Positions 6,711-15,738 are shown, counted from the first letter of the stretch. The stretch: DNA of 19,803 nt from an uncultured Oscillospiraceae bacterium (GCA_934646185.1 CAKUEH010000041.1:1-19803); one strand, 5' to 3'. Notes: a model not told the origin generated them from the letters alone. Made by a program: numbers and translations.

Positions 6711-7840
6711 GCATGCTGTATAAAAACGCAAATATTTTCGTGGACGGGAGCTTCCGGCACGGCTCGTTCCGCGTGGAAAACGGAAAATTTACGGAAATTC
6801 TGAATGAGGTTCCCGCAGAGGACGGTGTTGATCTGGAAAATCAGTATGTCATTCCGGGCCTCATCGACGTGCATAACCATGGCAATTCCGGTGCGGATTT
6901 TTCCGACGGCGAATACGACGGCCTTGTCAAAATGGCGCGCTATCTTGCGGAAAACGGCGTGACCAGCTTTGCGCCCGCGTCCATGACGCTTCCGTACGAT
7001 GTGCTGGAAACGGCGTACAGGACCGCTGTACGGCTCAAAAACGAATGGCCTGACGGCTGTGCCCGCCTGATGGGGATTCAGATGGAGGGACCGTTCTTCT
7101 CCGAAAAGAAAAAAGGCGCGCAGAACGGCGCGTACCTGCGGGATCCGGATTTTGAAGCGTTCAAACGGCTCTATGACGTCTCCGAGGGCCTCATCCGTAT
7201 CGCGGACGTAGCTGCAGAGCTGCCCGGCGTGGTGGAATTCACCAAAAAGGCGTCTGCGCTTTGCACCGTCTCCATTGCGCATACCGACTGCACATATGAG
7301 GAGGCTTCCGCCGTCTTTGACGCAGGTGCAAGCCATCTGACGCACCTGTATAACGCCATGCCCGGCATCCACCATCGTAAGCCCGGCCCCATCGGCGCAG
7401 GCTCTGAACGGGAGAACGTTGTCGCGGAGCTCATCTGCGACGGCCAGCATGTCCATCCCAGCGCTGTACGTATGGCATTCAAGCTCTTCGCGGGCCGCAT
7501 CTGCCTGATCTCCGATGCGCTGCGCTGCTGCGGCATGCCGGACGGCCGGTATACGCTCGGCGGCCAGGATGTATTCCTGAAAAACAGCGTCGCACGGCTC
7601 GCCGACGGCACGATCGCGGGCTCTGCTACGAATCTGTACGACTGCATGCGAAAAGCCGTGGAATTCGGCATCCCGAAGGAAGAGGCGATCCTCTCCGCAA
7701 CGCTGATCCCCGCAAAGGAGCTCGGCCGTGAGGCAGAGATCGGCGCGATCAAGCCCAGCCGGCTGGCCGACTTCGTCGTCTGCGGCGAAGATCTGAACCG
7801 AAAAGCCGTCTATCTCTCCGGGATCCGGCTGGAACGGTGA
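6707..7840 (+). CDS. nagA: N-acetylglucosamine-6-phosphate deacetylase
   Basis: A 377-residue amidohydrolase that removes acetate from GlcNAc-6-phosphate, giving the substrate for NagB. Motifs in order: VIPGLIDVHNHGNSGADF (metal site, ~46-63), GIQMEGPFF (Glu metal ligand), VSIAHTDCTYEEA (His ligand), HLYNAMPGIHHRKPG, ICDGQHVHP, and LISDALRCCGM, whose Asp is the expected catalytic base. The ATG at 6707 overlaps the preceding stop as ATGA. The in-frame ATG at 6713 sits 7 nt after GGAGG (6701-6705) whereas 6707 is only 1 nt after it, so 6713 is probably the true start (375 residues). It is the last gene of the amino-sugar operon, ending 13 nt before a terminator hairpin. Confidence 0.94.
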   Translation: MSMLYKNANIFVDGSFRHGSFRVENGKFTEILNEVPAEDGVDLENQYVIPGLIDVHNHGNSGADFSDGEYDGLVKMARYLAENGVTSFAPASMTLPYDVLETAYRTAVRLKNEWPDGCARLMGIQMEGPFFSEKKKGAQNGAYLRDPDFEAFKRLYDVSEGLIRIADVAAELPGVVEFTKKASALCTVSIAHTDCTYEEASAVFDAGASHLTHLYNAMPGIHHRKPGPIGAGSERENVVAELICDGQHVHPSAVRMAFKLFAGRICLISDALRCCGMPDGRYTLGGQDVFLKNSVARLADGTIAGSATNLYDCMRKAVEFGIPKEEAILSATLIPAKELGREAEIGAIKPSRLADFVVCGEDLNRKAVYLSGIRLER

Positions 7841-7853
7841 AATATTGTAAACA

Positions 7854-7884
7854 AACACCCCGCATGCGTTTGCTGCGGGGTGTT
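7854..7884. terminator. Bidirectional terminator between nagA and the nucleoside operon
   Basis: An 11-bp perfect stem (7854-7864 with 7874-7884) encloses a 9-nt loop between two convergent genes (stops at 7840 and 7896). On the minus strand it is followed by a T-rich stretch (TTGTTTAC), on the plus strand only by TTGTC, so it is better suited to end the minus-strand operon. Confidence 0.75.
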
Positions 7885-7895
7885 GTCATGCATCA

Positions 7896-8830
<935 letters not shown>

Positions 8831-8834
<4 letters not shown>

Positions 8835-9781
8835 GCCTCTGCCTCCCCGTAGAATTTGATAGCTTCGACCAGCAGCCCGGCGAAGCGGTCACGGTCAACG
8901 CCCATCAGTACGTCCGCGTTCGGCGCGTGCCCGGAGAAGCCGAGCAGATCGCCCACGGTCGTGCCGCGGCAGTATTCACCCGCCGTTTCGATCTGGACAT
9001 ACATGGGGCGGATCGTGAAGATTTCGGGATGGATGAGCGCCATGACCGCGCATGGATCATGCATCGGCGCGCCCGCGTAGCCGATGGAGCGGTGGAATTT
9101 GTAGAAGAATTCCAGCCACTGCGCGACGATATCGCTGACCGGGTTTCCAAGCGCGCGCACGCGCTCAAAGTCTTCCGGCATGATCAGCGCCTTTTCCGTC
9201 ACATCCAGCCCTGCCATCGTGATGGGAATGCCGGACATGAACACGATCCTGGCCGCCTCCGGGTCGACGAGAATGTTAAACTCCGCCGCGGGCGTCCAGT
9301 TGCCGGTGGCGATGCCGCCGCCCATGAGGGAAATGCGGGCAATTTTGGGTTTCAGCTCCGGATGTGCCAGCAGCAGCGCCGCAACGTTCGTCTGCGGGCC
9401 GGTCGCCACGATGGTGACGGGCTCCGGCGATTCGCGCAGCACCTTCGCCATCAGCTCCGGCGCGGAAAGCGTGGATGGCTCAAACGCGGGCTCCGGCAGC
9501 GCCGGGCCATCCAGTCCCGATTCGCCGTGGACGGACGGCGCGTTCATCACGTCGTTCAGAAGCGGATGCGGGCAGCCCTTTGCGACCGGCGTGTGCAAAC
9601 CGATGAGTGTGCAGACGCGCAGCGCGTTATAGGTCGTTTTTTCAATCGTCTGATTGCCGCAGCAGGATGTTACGGCAAGAATCTCAAGCTCGCGGCTGGC
9701 CCGGGCCAGGACCCACGCGATAGCGTCGTCATGGCCGGGATCGCCGTCGAGAATGACGGGGATCTTTTTGAATTCGGACAT
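8831..9781 (-). CDS. Nucleoside hydrolase (first of two)
   Basis: A 316-residue nucleoside hydrolase with the canonical motif DGDPGHDDA (residues ~12-20), VTSCCGNQTIEKTTYNAL, VATGPQTNVAALL, ISLMGGGIATGN, TPAAEFNILVDPEAARIV, and MHDPCAVMALI near residue 240, which holds the site His-Asp. All expected metal-binding Asp residues are present. It starts 10 nt after the permease stop, with AAGGAGG overlapping that stop codon, and its TGA overlaps the ATG of the second hydrolase. Encoded directly behind a BMP-type nucleoside ABC transporter, it should cleave imported nucleosides, giving bases for salvage and ribose for carbon. The two paralogues are clearly diverged, so they probably differ in substrate. 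No Rih symbol is justified. Confidence 0.92.
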
Positions 9782-9791
9782 AAAGCCCTCC

Positions 9792-10751
9792 TTATTTGAG
9801 CGCGGCAGCCGAGTGCAGCTTCTTCGCGCGGCTGCGCCGCACGAGAGAGAAGATCACAAGGCCGATGATGGTAACAGCATAGGGGATGGGGGAGGCGAGG
9901 TTCGAGTCGAGGCCGACGGCGGAGAATTTGATACCCAGCGCCTGCGCAAAGCCGAACACGAGCGAGGACAGCATGCCGCCGAGGCATTCGCCGCCGCCCA
10001 TGGCCTGCGCGGCCAGCGCGATAAAGCCGCGCCCCGCGACCATGTCAAGCGACCAGCCGGCCGCGTAATACATCGACATGAACGCGCCGCCGAAGCCGCA
10101 CATGAGGCCGGAGAAGCCAATGGCGATGTACTTGATCTTCAGCACGGAAACACCGACCGAGCTTGCTGCGTTCGGATTTTCGCCGACCGCGCGGATGTTG
10201 AGGCCGAGGCTCGTCTTATACAGCATCACGCTCGTAAGCGCGCAGCAGATAAATGCCAGCCACGTCAGCAGATTGTGGCCCGAAATGATGCTGCCGAGGA
10301 ACGGAATCTTGTCGATCAGCGGAATATTGATGTTCGGGATCAGCAGGTTCGAGTTGATGAGACCCGTGGAGGACGCCATGGACGTGCCCTCGGTCAGGTT
10401 CGTAATGACCTTGCACAAAAACAGCGTGCCGCCGGAGCCCATCATGTTGATGGCGATGCCGACCAGCGTAATATCGGTCTTGAGCTGGAATGCGAAGAAG
10501 CCCATCATCAGGCTCATCAATACGCCGATGGCCAGTGCGGCGAGCAGGCCCCAGACCCAGCTGTGCGCGTAGTAGGAGACGAGCGAGCCGGTCAGCGCGG
10601 AGAACATCATCAGGCCCTCCAGACCAATATTGCAGAAGCCTGCCTTTTCGACCACAATGGCCGCCAGCGTCGCGAACAGGATGGGCGCGGAAATGCGGAT
10701 GATGGAGAAGAAGAATTCCGGCGTCAGCAGCATTTTCAGAAAGTTAAGCAT
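9792..10751 (-). CDS. ABC transporter permease (nucleoside, BMP/YufQ type)
   Basis: A 319-residue polytopic inner-membrane permease of the branched-chain/ribose family (BPD_transp_2). Features seen: FFFSIIRISAPILFATLAA in the first segment, EKAGFCNIGLEGLMMFSALT typical of the second permease of BMP-linked nucleoside importers, and LNIRAVGENPNAASSVGVSV, the cytoplasmic coupling-loop region that contacts the ATPase. The start at 10751 (MLNFLKMLL) is chosen over a longer frame because AGGGAGGTG lies 8 nt upstream and the longer extension is an Arg/Ser-rich antisense-like stretch. Its ATG overlaps the previous permease's TAA by 8 nt, implying translational coupling and equal dosage. The C-terminus is RSRAKKLHSAAALK. 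Confidence 0.92.
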   Translation of the reverse strand: MLNFLKMLLTPEFFFSIIRISAPILFATLAAIVVEKAGFCNIGLEGLMMFSALTGSLVSYYAHSWVWGLLAALAIGVLMSLMMGFFAFQLKTDITLVGIAINMMGSGGTLFLCKVITNLTEGTSMASSTGLINSNLLIPNINIPLIDKIPFLGSIISGHNLLTWLAFICCALTSVMLYKTSLGLNIRAVGENPNAASSVGVSVLKIKYIAIGFSGLMCGFGGAFMSMYYAAGWSLDMVAGRGFIALAAQAMGGGECLGGMLSSLVFGFAQALGIKFSAVGLDSNLASPIPYAVTIIGLVIFSLVRRSRAKKLHSAAALK

Positions 10752-11904
10752 GCTCCGCACCTCCCTTCTGCGCTTCGAGCGCAGCCTTCGCGGCAAGCTC
10801 CTCCTGCGCCGTCTTGACGACCAGCTTCTGCCGGTATTTGGACAAAAACTGCTCGGCGGCAAAGAACAGGAAAATGACGCCCTGAATGATATCGATCAGC
10901 TGCGACGGTACGTTTGCGTACGTCGCCATCAGCTCGCAGCCCTTTGTGAGATATGCCATGAAGAACGCTGCGAACGGCACGAACCACGGGTTGTTGCCGG
11001 CCAGAATGGCGATCGTGATGCCCGTCCAGCCGTAGCCGGGGAGCGAGCTCCACGAGAATGTCGGGTACCGGCCCAGCATCTCAATGCCGCCGCCGATACC
11101 GGCCAAAAAGCCGCCCAGCACCTGCGACAGCACGATCACCGTCGCGACCTTCATGCCGGAATATTTGGCAAACGCCTGATTGATGCCGATCATGCGGATG
11201 GTGTAGCCCCAGCGGGTGTTGAACATGAAAAGGCCGATCAGCACGACGCAGGCAATGGCGACCACAAAGCCCCACGAGAGCTTCGAACCGTTGTCAATGA
11301 GCGGCGCGATCTTGGACGTTTCCAGAAATTCATACGACTGAATCTGGCCCTTGGTCTTGTCGGCCAGATAGGTATTCATCAGATATTTGATGAGATACAT
11401 GATGATGTAGTTGAGCATCAGCGAGCAGACCATCTCGCTCACGTCCAGCTTGGTCTTTAAAAGCGCCGGCAGCAGCATGATCGCCGCCACGGCCAGACCG
11501 CCGGCCAGAACGCCTACGACCGGATGTAAAAACGCCGCCATCGGCACATAGACCGCGACCATGCCGGTCGTGAATGCGCCGAGCATGATGCCGCCCTCGG
11601 AGCCAAGGTTGAACTGGTTGGCGGAGAACATGACGCAGACGGACAGGCCCGTAAAGATGATGGGGATCATCGAGGCCAGAATGTCGGTCAGACGTTTGAA
11701 GTCAAAGGTGGTGCCGCTGCGTCCCATGCGGAACAGCGGGCCGACGAGCAGCTGCTTGAGCGCGTCTCCGGTGGCTGAGAGCTTCGCGCCGAAGCTGCCG
11801 CCGTCCGCTGACAGGAAGATCAGCAGCGTCGCCACAAGCAGCGCGATCAGAATGGCGAGAAATCCGCGGATCACAGAGAACAGGATCTGACGTTTCTTAG
11901 TCAT
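10744..11904 (-). CDS. ABC transporter permease (nucleoside, BMP/YufP type)
   Basis: A 386-residue polytopic permease. A single membrane segment near the N-terminus (FLAILIALLVATLLIFLS) is followed by an extracytoplasmic loop and then the main bundle. SANQFNLGSEGGIMLGAFTT is the family's permease motif and MIGINQAFAKYSGMKVATVI the likely ATPase-contact region. The C-terminal tail is cytoplasmic and charged (AQEELAAKAALEAQKGGAEH). With the neighbouring permease it would form the channel of a YufNOPQ/NupABC-like nucleoside importer. Its ATG overlaps the ATPase stop by 8 nt (ATGACTAA), the same spacing found at its own 3' junction. Confidence 0.92.
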   Translation of the reverse strand: MTKKRQILFSVIRGFLAILIALLVATLLIFLSADGGSFGAKLSATGDALKQLLVGPLFRMGRSGTTFDFKRLTDILASMIPIIFTGLSVCVMFSANQFNLGSEGGIMLGAFTTGMVAVYVPMAAFLHPVVGVLAGGLAVAAIMLLPALLKTKLDVSEMVCSLMLNYIIMYLIKYLMNTYLADKTKGQIQSYEFLETSKIAPLIDNGSKLSWGFVVAIACVVLIGLFMFNTRWGYTIRMIGINQAFAKYSGMKVATVIVLSQVLGGFLAGIGGGIEMLGRYPTFSWSSLPGYGWTGITIAILAGNNPWFVPFAAFFMAYLTKGCELMATYANVPSQLIDIIQGVIFLFFAAEQFLSKYRQKLVVKTAQEELAAKAALEAQKGGAEHA

Positions 11905-13477
11905 GGCAAACCCTCCTGATTTCCTCTTCGCTCTGGGTCTTGAGCCCGAGCATGTATTCGCCCATCACGTCGTCGGTGAGGGTGGAGGTGTCTTCAAAAT
12001 ATGCGGCGATCCGTCCGCCGTGCATGACGATCAGACTGTCGGACAGCTCCATGACCTCGGCCAGATCCGCCGAGATCAGAAGCACCGCAATGCCGGAGCG
12101 CGACAGCTCGACGAGCTTTTTGCGGATGAATTCCGTCGCGCCGACATCAATGCCGCGCGTCGGCTGGTCGGCGAGAATGAGCACCGGATCGCCGGAAAAT
12201 TCCCGCGCAACGACGACCTTCTGAATGTTGCCGCCAGAGAGCATGCCGACCTGCTGCTTACGGGACTTGCACAAAACGGCGTAATCCTCGATCAGCCTGT
12301 CCGCCTCGTCGTGGATGGCCTTCATGTTGAAAAGCGGTCCCCGGTTCAGGCGCTTTTCCGCTGAGCGGTCGGAAATGAGGTTTTCTTCAATGGATGCGCT
12401 GCCTGCAATGCCGTAGAGCATGCGGTCCTCCGGGATGAGCGCGACGCCCTTATCGCGCAGCTTCTGCTGCGAAAGCCCGAGAATGTTTTCCGACTGCATC
12501 GTCACCGTACCCGCGTTCGGCGTCAGGAAGCCGAAGAGCATGTCGACCAGCTCCTTCTGGCCGTTGCCCTCGACGCCCGCGATGCCGAGAATCTCGCCCC
12601 GGCGCACGTCGAAGGAGATCTTGTCCAGCATCTTCTTGTGCCATTCGTTGACATATTCGACATCGCGCACGCGCAGCACGACGTCCTCCGGCTGGGCCTT
12701 GTCTTTCTGCACGTTCAGAATGACGTCGCGGCCGACCATCAGACGCGAAATCTCTTCCTTTGTCACGTCGCACGTGTTGTAAACGCCCATCGAGCGTCCG
12801 CCGCGCATGATCGTCAGGCGGTCGGTGATCTCCATGATCTCGTTCAGCTTGTGTGAGATGAAGACGATGGTATAGCCCTGCTCCTTCAGATGACGCAGCT
12901 CCTTGAACAGCTCGACCGTCTCCTGCGTGGTCAGGACTGCCGTCGGCTCGTCGAGGATCAGGATCTTCGCGCCGCGGACAAGCGCCTTGAGGATCTCGAC
13001 CTTCTGCTTCATGCCGACCGGGATGTCCATGACCTTGGCTTCCGGCTCGACATGCAGATTATATTTTTCGGCGTATTCCTTCGTAATGGCGACGGCCTTC
13101 GCGTGGTCGATGAACAGCCCCTTGCGCGGCGCCATGCCAAGCACCATATTTTCCGCGACGGTCAGGCTCGGCACGAGCATGAAGTGCTGATGCACCATGC
13201 CGATCCCGTGGGAAATGGCAACGGTAGGGGATGAGAGCGTCAGCTTTTCGCCGTTTACCCAGATCTCGCCGCTCGTCGGCTGCTCCAGGCCGAACAGCAT
13301 TTTCATGAGCGTGGATTTCCCGGCGCCGTTTTCGCCCATCAGCGCATGAATTTCACCCCTGCGGAGGTTAAAATCCACGCCCTGATTGGCCGCGACGCCG
13401 TTGGGATACACCTTCGTGATCCCTTTCATCTGGACGACATATTCTTCGTCCAAACGGCCGGTTTTTTCGTCTGGCAT
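11897..13477 (-). CDS. ABC transporter ATP-binding protein, two-domain (nucleoside, YufO type)
   Basis: A 526-residue protein with two fused nucleotide-binding domains, as in RbsA/YufO/NupA-type importers. Domain 1: Walker A GENGAGKST (48-56), Q-loop MVHQHF, degenerate signature IPVGMKQKVEILKAL, Walker B ILILDEPTAVLT, switch FISHK. Domain 2: degenerate Walker A GVEGNGQKE, classical signature LSGGNIQKVVVAREF, Walker B variant LILADQPTRGIDVGA. The degenerate sites are normal for this family and leave complementary composite sites. The start at 13477 (MPDEKTGRL) is preferred to longer frames because homology begins there; an AGAGG element lies about 11 nt upstream. It powers uptake through the two downstream permeases and follows the lipoprotein gene after a 291-nt repeat-containing gap. 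Confidence 0.94.
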   Translation of the reverse strand: MPDEKTGRLDEEYVVQMKGITKVYPNGVAANQGVDFNLRRGEIHALMGENGAGKSTLMKMLFGLEQPTSGEIWVNGEKLTLSSPTVAISHGIGMVHQHFMLVPSLTVAENMVLGMAPRKGLFIDHAKAVAITKEYAEKYNLHVEPEAKVMDIPVGMKQKVEILKALVRGAKILILDEPTAVLTTQETVELFKELRHLKEQGYTIVFISHKLNEIMEITDRLTIMRGGRSMGVYNTCDVTKEEISRLMVGRDVILNVQKDKAQPEDVVLRVRDVEYVNEWHKKMLDKISFDVRRGEILGIAGVEGNGQKELVDMLFGFLTPNAGTVTMQSENILGLSQQKLRDKGVALIPEDRMLYGIAGSASIEENLISDRSAEKRLNRGPLFNMKAIHDEADRLIEDYAVLCKSRKQQVGMLSGGNIQKVVVAREFSGDPVLILADQPTRGIDVGATEFIRKKLVELSRSGIAVLLISADLAEVMELSDSLIVMHGGRIAAYFEDTSTLTDDVMGEYMLGLKTQSEEEIRRVCHD

Positions 13478-13530
13478 ACGATATGTTCCTCTCTTTCTTT
13501 TGAAAAAGTCGTGCGTATGAAAAAGCAATA

Positions 13531-13588
13531 AGTAATAGTGAATAAAGAACAAACGCGGGCGAGCGTTTTTTCGCTATTCACTATTACT
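13531..13588. repeat. 14-bp inverted repeat, outer part of a repeat cluster
   Basis: AGTAATAGTGAATA (13531-13544) is exactly complementary to TATTCACTATTACT (13575-13588), with a 30-nt GC-rich interior that contains GCGGGCGAGCG. It is AT-rich and unlike the flanking coding DNA. It lies beside the larger inverted repeat at 13609-13714. Confidence 0.7.
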
Positions 13589-13608
13589 CTGCGGAGCTTG
13601 GAAAAATT

Positions 13609-13714
13609 GTAGGGGCCGATGCCCACATCGGCCCGGCAGAACAGCTTACCGAAACGCAGAACGCTCCGGCAAATTCGTGGTTCCTCACGGGCCGATGTGG
13701 GCATCGGCCCCTAC
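13609..13714. repeat. 27-bp perfect inverted repeat with self-palindromic arms (MITE/REP-like)
   Basis: The left arm (13609-13635, beginning GTAGGGGCCGATG) is an exact reverse complement of the right arm (13688-13714, ending CATCGGCCCCTAC), with 52 nt between. Each arm also folds on itself: GGGCCGATG and CATCGGCCC pair over a CCCA loop. The RNA can therefore form one long 27-bp stem or two short hairpins. The shape is that of an interspersed palindromic repeat. It lies between the lipoprotein and ATPase genes of one operon and would be transcribed. Confidence 0.75.
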
Positions 13715-13732
13715 GATATGCGTTAATTCCGG

Positions 13733-13758
13733 AAAGGGGGCTCATGGGAGCCCCCTTT
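13733..13758 (-). terminator. Stem-loop after the BMP lipoprotein gene (partial terminator)
   Basis: An 11-bp perfect stem (13733-13743 with 13748-13758, loop of 4) begins 10 nt after the lipoprotein TAA (13769-13771). Read on the minus strand it ends in only TTTCC, so termination is probably incomplete. It would allow more lipoprotein mRNA than transporter mRNA, a common arrangement for binding-protein genes. Confidence 0.65.
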
Positions 13759-13768
13759 ATCGTTAGAC

Positions 13769-14872
13769 TTACGGTCTGACAGAGTCGCGCAGAGCGGCGA
13801 GGTCGAAGTTGGCGTCGAACGCGGTGTCGACCTTGATGCTGCCGTCCATGATGCCCTTCTGAGCAGCCTCAACGGCGGCCTTGGTGTCAGCGGAGGCGTA
13901 CTTGTCATAGTTCTTGTCGGTCACGATGCCGACGCCGCCTTCCGCGAGGCCCAGCTGGACTTCGGTGCCCCAGTAGGTCTTACCGGCATCCCACTGGTCG
14001 AAGATCCAGATGATGGAGTTGCCGATGTTCTTCAGACCGGAGGTCAGCGTCAGAGCAGCCAGGTCGGAGGAGAAGGTCAGCTCCTGGTCGGAGTCGACAC
14101 CGATGAACCATGCCTTGCCGGTGTCCAGAGCAGCCTCAGCCGCGCCGTTGCCCGCATTGCCTGCAACGCCCCAGATGATGTCGCACTTGTTGTCATTGAT
14201 CATGGAGTAGCCGAACTCCTTGGCGATAGCGGTATCGACATAGTCGTTGGTGTAGCGGGTGTCGACCTTGATGTCGGGATTGACAGCCTGTGCGCCCTCA
14301 ATAAAGCCGGTCAGGAAGTCATTGATAACAGGGGAGTCAACGCCGCCGACGAAGCCGACGACTGCATCCTCGTTCATGTTGGCAATGCTGGTATCCGTGG
14401 TCATGCAGGCGGCAAACGTGCCGACCAGATAGCCCATGTCGTTTTGCTTGTAGGTGATGTTGACAACGTTGGAGTTGTTGCCGGCATAGGTGTTGTCGTC
14501 GAAGATCAGGTAGAGCTGATCGGGATACTTGGTGGCGACTTCCTTCAGGTAGTCGGGCATCTGGTAGGTGCCGCAGATGACGAGGTCATACTCGCCAGAC
14601 TGGGAAACGTCGTACAGCGTGGACAGCCACTTCGGCTGGTCTTCGTCGGTGCCGCCGAGCTCGATGGTCTTGCAGGTGATGCGGCCTGCCTTGACCAGCT
14701 CGTCGATACCGGCCTGTGCGGAGTCGAAGAAGGACTTGTCGCCCAGGTTGCCGTTGACGATGTAGACAACGTTCTTGACATCAGATGCTTCGGTGGTCTC
14801 CGTCTTGGAGGCGCAGGCCGCCAGACCGAGAACCATGATTGCTGCAAGCAGCAATGCGATGATCTTTTTCAT
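13769..14872 (-). CDS. BMP-family nucleoside-binding lipoprotein of an ABC importer
   Basis: A 367-residue Bmp/Med/PnrA-type substrate-binding protein. Residues 1-19 are a lipoprotein signal ending in the lipobox LAAC, with C20 as the lipidated residue, followed by a short Ser/Thr/Glu-rich linker. The mature part starts with VVYIVNGNLGDKSFFDSAQA, the family's first strand and ligand loop, and contains EYDLVICGTY, NDMGYLVGTFAA, VGFVGGVDSPV and DIIWGVAGNAGNGAAEAA, all standard BMP landmarks. It would capture nucleosides outside the membrane and pass them to the two permeases. The start at 14872 has GGAGG (14880-14884) 7 nt upstream; a longer frame would cover the promoter and is rejected. It is the first gene of the nucleoside operon. 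Confidence 0.94.
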   Translation of the reverse strand: MKKIIALLLAAIMVLGLAACASKTETTEASDVKNVVYIVNGNLGDKSFFDSAQAGIDELVKAGRITCKTIELGGTDEDQPKWLSTLYDVSQSGEYDLVICGTYQMPDYLKEVATKYPDQLYLIFDDNTYAGNNSNVVNITYKQNDMGYLVGTFAACMTTDTSIANMNEDAVVGFVGGVDSPVINDFLTGFIEGAQAVNPDIKVDTRYTNDYVDTAIAKEFGYSMINDNKCDIIWGVAGNAGNGAAEAALDTGKAWFIGVDSDQELTFSSDLAALTLTSGLKNIGNSIIWIFDQWDAGKTYWGTEVQLGLAEGGVGIVTDKNYDKYASADTKAAVEAAQKGIMDGSIKVDTAFDANFDLAALRDSVRP

Positions 14873-14929
14873 GTTTTTTCCTCCATCATGTTCAATCTGT
14901 ATGATTGTTGGGACAAAATCCCCAGCATT

Positions 14930-14958
14930 ATTGTACAGGACTGACAGAGCAGTGTCAA
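14930..14958 (-). promoter_or_regulatory. Near-consensus promoter of the nucleoside operon
   Basis: On the minus strand TTGACA (14953-14958) and TACAAT (14930-14935) are separated by exactly 17 bp. The -35 is perfect and the -10 has one mismatch. The predicted start near 14923 gives a ~50-nt leader, too short for a known purine riboswitch. An AT-rich palindrome (14997-15010, CCAAAAATTTTTGG) about 40 bp upstream of the -35 could be an UP element or operator. A small hairpin at 15008-15021 followed by AAAATTTTT may end the DUF308 transcript. Confidence 0.82.
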
Positions 14959-15024
14959 GCATTCTGCGCGGGGAAAACAAAAATATTTATTTGTTCCCAA
15001 AAATTTTTGGCACATATGCCAGGC

Positions 15025-15624
15025 TCAGTCGTCAACCTTTTCCGAATCGATAATGGGGCCGTTTGCATACATGCGGAGCTTTTCCCGCGCGGTGCGGATG
15101 CGCTTGGAGAAGGCGAAGGTCACGATGAGATCGAATACGCCGTCGACGATCAGCGAGATCCCGGCCAGAAGCATGATCGAGTCGAATTTGCCGAACAGCA
15201 CCACGCAGCCCAGCGAGATCGTGACCGCGCCCAGCAGCGCCGGCACCCACCAGCCCGCAAGCCGCGCCCGCGCGCAGTCCACACCATCCTGCAGCGTCAT
15301 CATGCCGTCAATGACGAGGAACACGCCGAACAGCACCGTCAACAGTCCCTGAATGATCTCCGGACGCAGCAGGCAGAATACGCCGCACACAAGCAGCACA
15401 ATGCCCGACACCAGCGCATAGGACCCGAACAGCCGCCCGGAGGCCAGATACGAAATGACCGCCGCAATGCCGGACGCCAGCAGCAGAATGCCCGCCACAT
15501 AGCAGATCACGTCCGCCGACGTCTGCGGCGTCAGAATGAACAGCAGACCGAGCAGGATCGCCGAAAACGCGACGATCAGACTGCGCCATTTGAGCGCTTT
15601 GAAATACCCTCGGATGGATTCCAT
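15025..15624 (-). CDS. DUF308 (HdeD-like) membrane protein
   Basis: A 199-residue protein with six predicted membrane segments arranged as three hairpin pairs, for example LIVAFSAILLGLLFILTP, VICYVAGILLLASGIAAVIS, YALVSGIVLLVCGVFCLL and the following LLTVLFGVFLVIDGMMTLQD. The repeated VxxGIxLLxxGI pattern is that of DUF308/HdeD family proteins, whose founder is an E. coli acid-stress membrane protein; function here is unknown. The C-terminal ~35 residues are charged and probably cytoplasmic. The start has GGAAG 7 nt upstream. It stands between the glycerol and nucleoside operons. A weak possible promoter (TTGTTT, 17 bp, CATAAT at 15663-15691, minus strand) suggests its own transcription. Confidence 0.88.
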   Translation of the reverse strand: MESIRGYFKALKWRSLIVAFSAILLGLLFILTPQTSADVICYVAGILLLASGIAAVISYLASGRLFGSYALVSGIVLLVCGVFCLLRPEIIQGLLTVLFGVFLVIDGMMTLQDGVDCARARLAGWWVPALLGAVTISLGCVVLFGKFDSIMLLAGISLIVDGVFDLIVTFAFSKRIRTAREKLRMYANGPIIDSEKVDD

Positions 15625-15662
15625 AAAAAGAACTTCCTTTCCAGAATAATTAGGATAAAACT

Positions 15663-15691
15663 ATTATGCCGCGCCGCGCGGGAAAAAACAA
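15663..15691 (-). promoter_or_regulatory. Possible promoter for the DUF308 gene
   Basis: Minus-strand CATAAT (15663-15668) lies 17 bp from TTGTTT (15686-15691). The -10 is good, the -35 poor, and the spacer is unusually GC-rich. It is about 40 nt upstream of the ATG. Confidence 0.35.
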
Positions 15692-15738
15692 CAGTTAAAT
15701 CCGCGAATCTGCCGCAACATGCTGCTCTGAACAGACGA

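Noticed and set aside
6515..7858. 447-codon minus-strand frame
   Set aside because: Antisense to nagA and the end of the ROK gene; no domain seen.
8927..10817. Two long plus-strand frames (290 and 387 codons)
   Set aside because: Antisense to a nucleoside hydrolase and a permease. The second is extremely rich in Arg, His, Gln and Ala, a known artefact opposite GC-rich membrane-protein genes.
10752..10862. Longer start for the second permease
   Set aside because: The extra ~37 residues are Arg/Ser-rich, overlap the upstream permease and lack a ribosome site; the ATG at 10751 has a good one.
13531..13714. Possible CRISPR array
   Set aside because: The repeats are inverted, not direct; there are only two arms of each kind, no regular spacers and no cas genes.
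14873..14925. Purine or other riboswitch in the leader of the nucleoside operon
   Set aside because: The promoter position leaves only ~50 nt of leader and no purine-aptamer pairing pattern was found.
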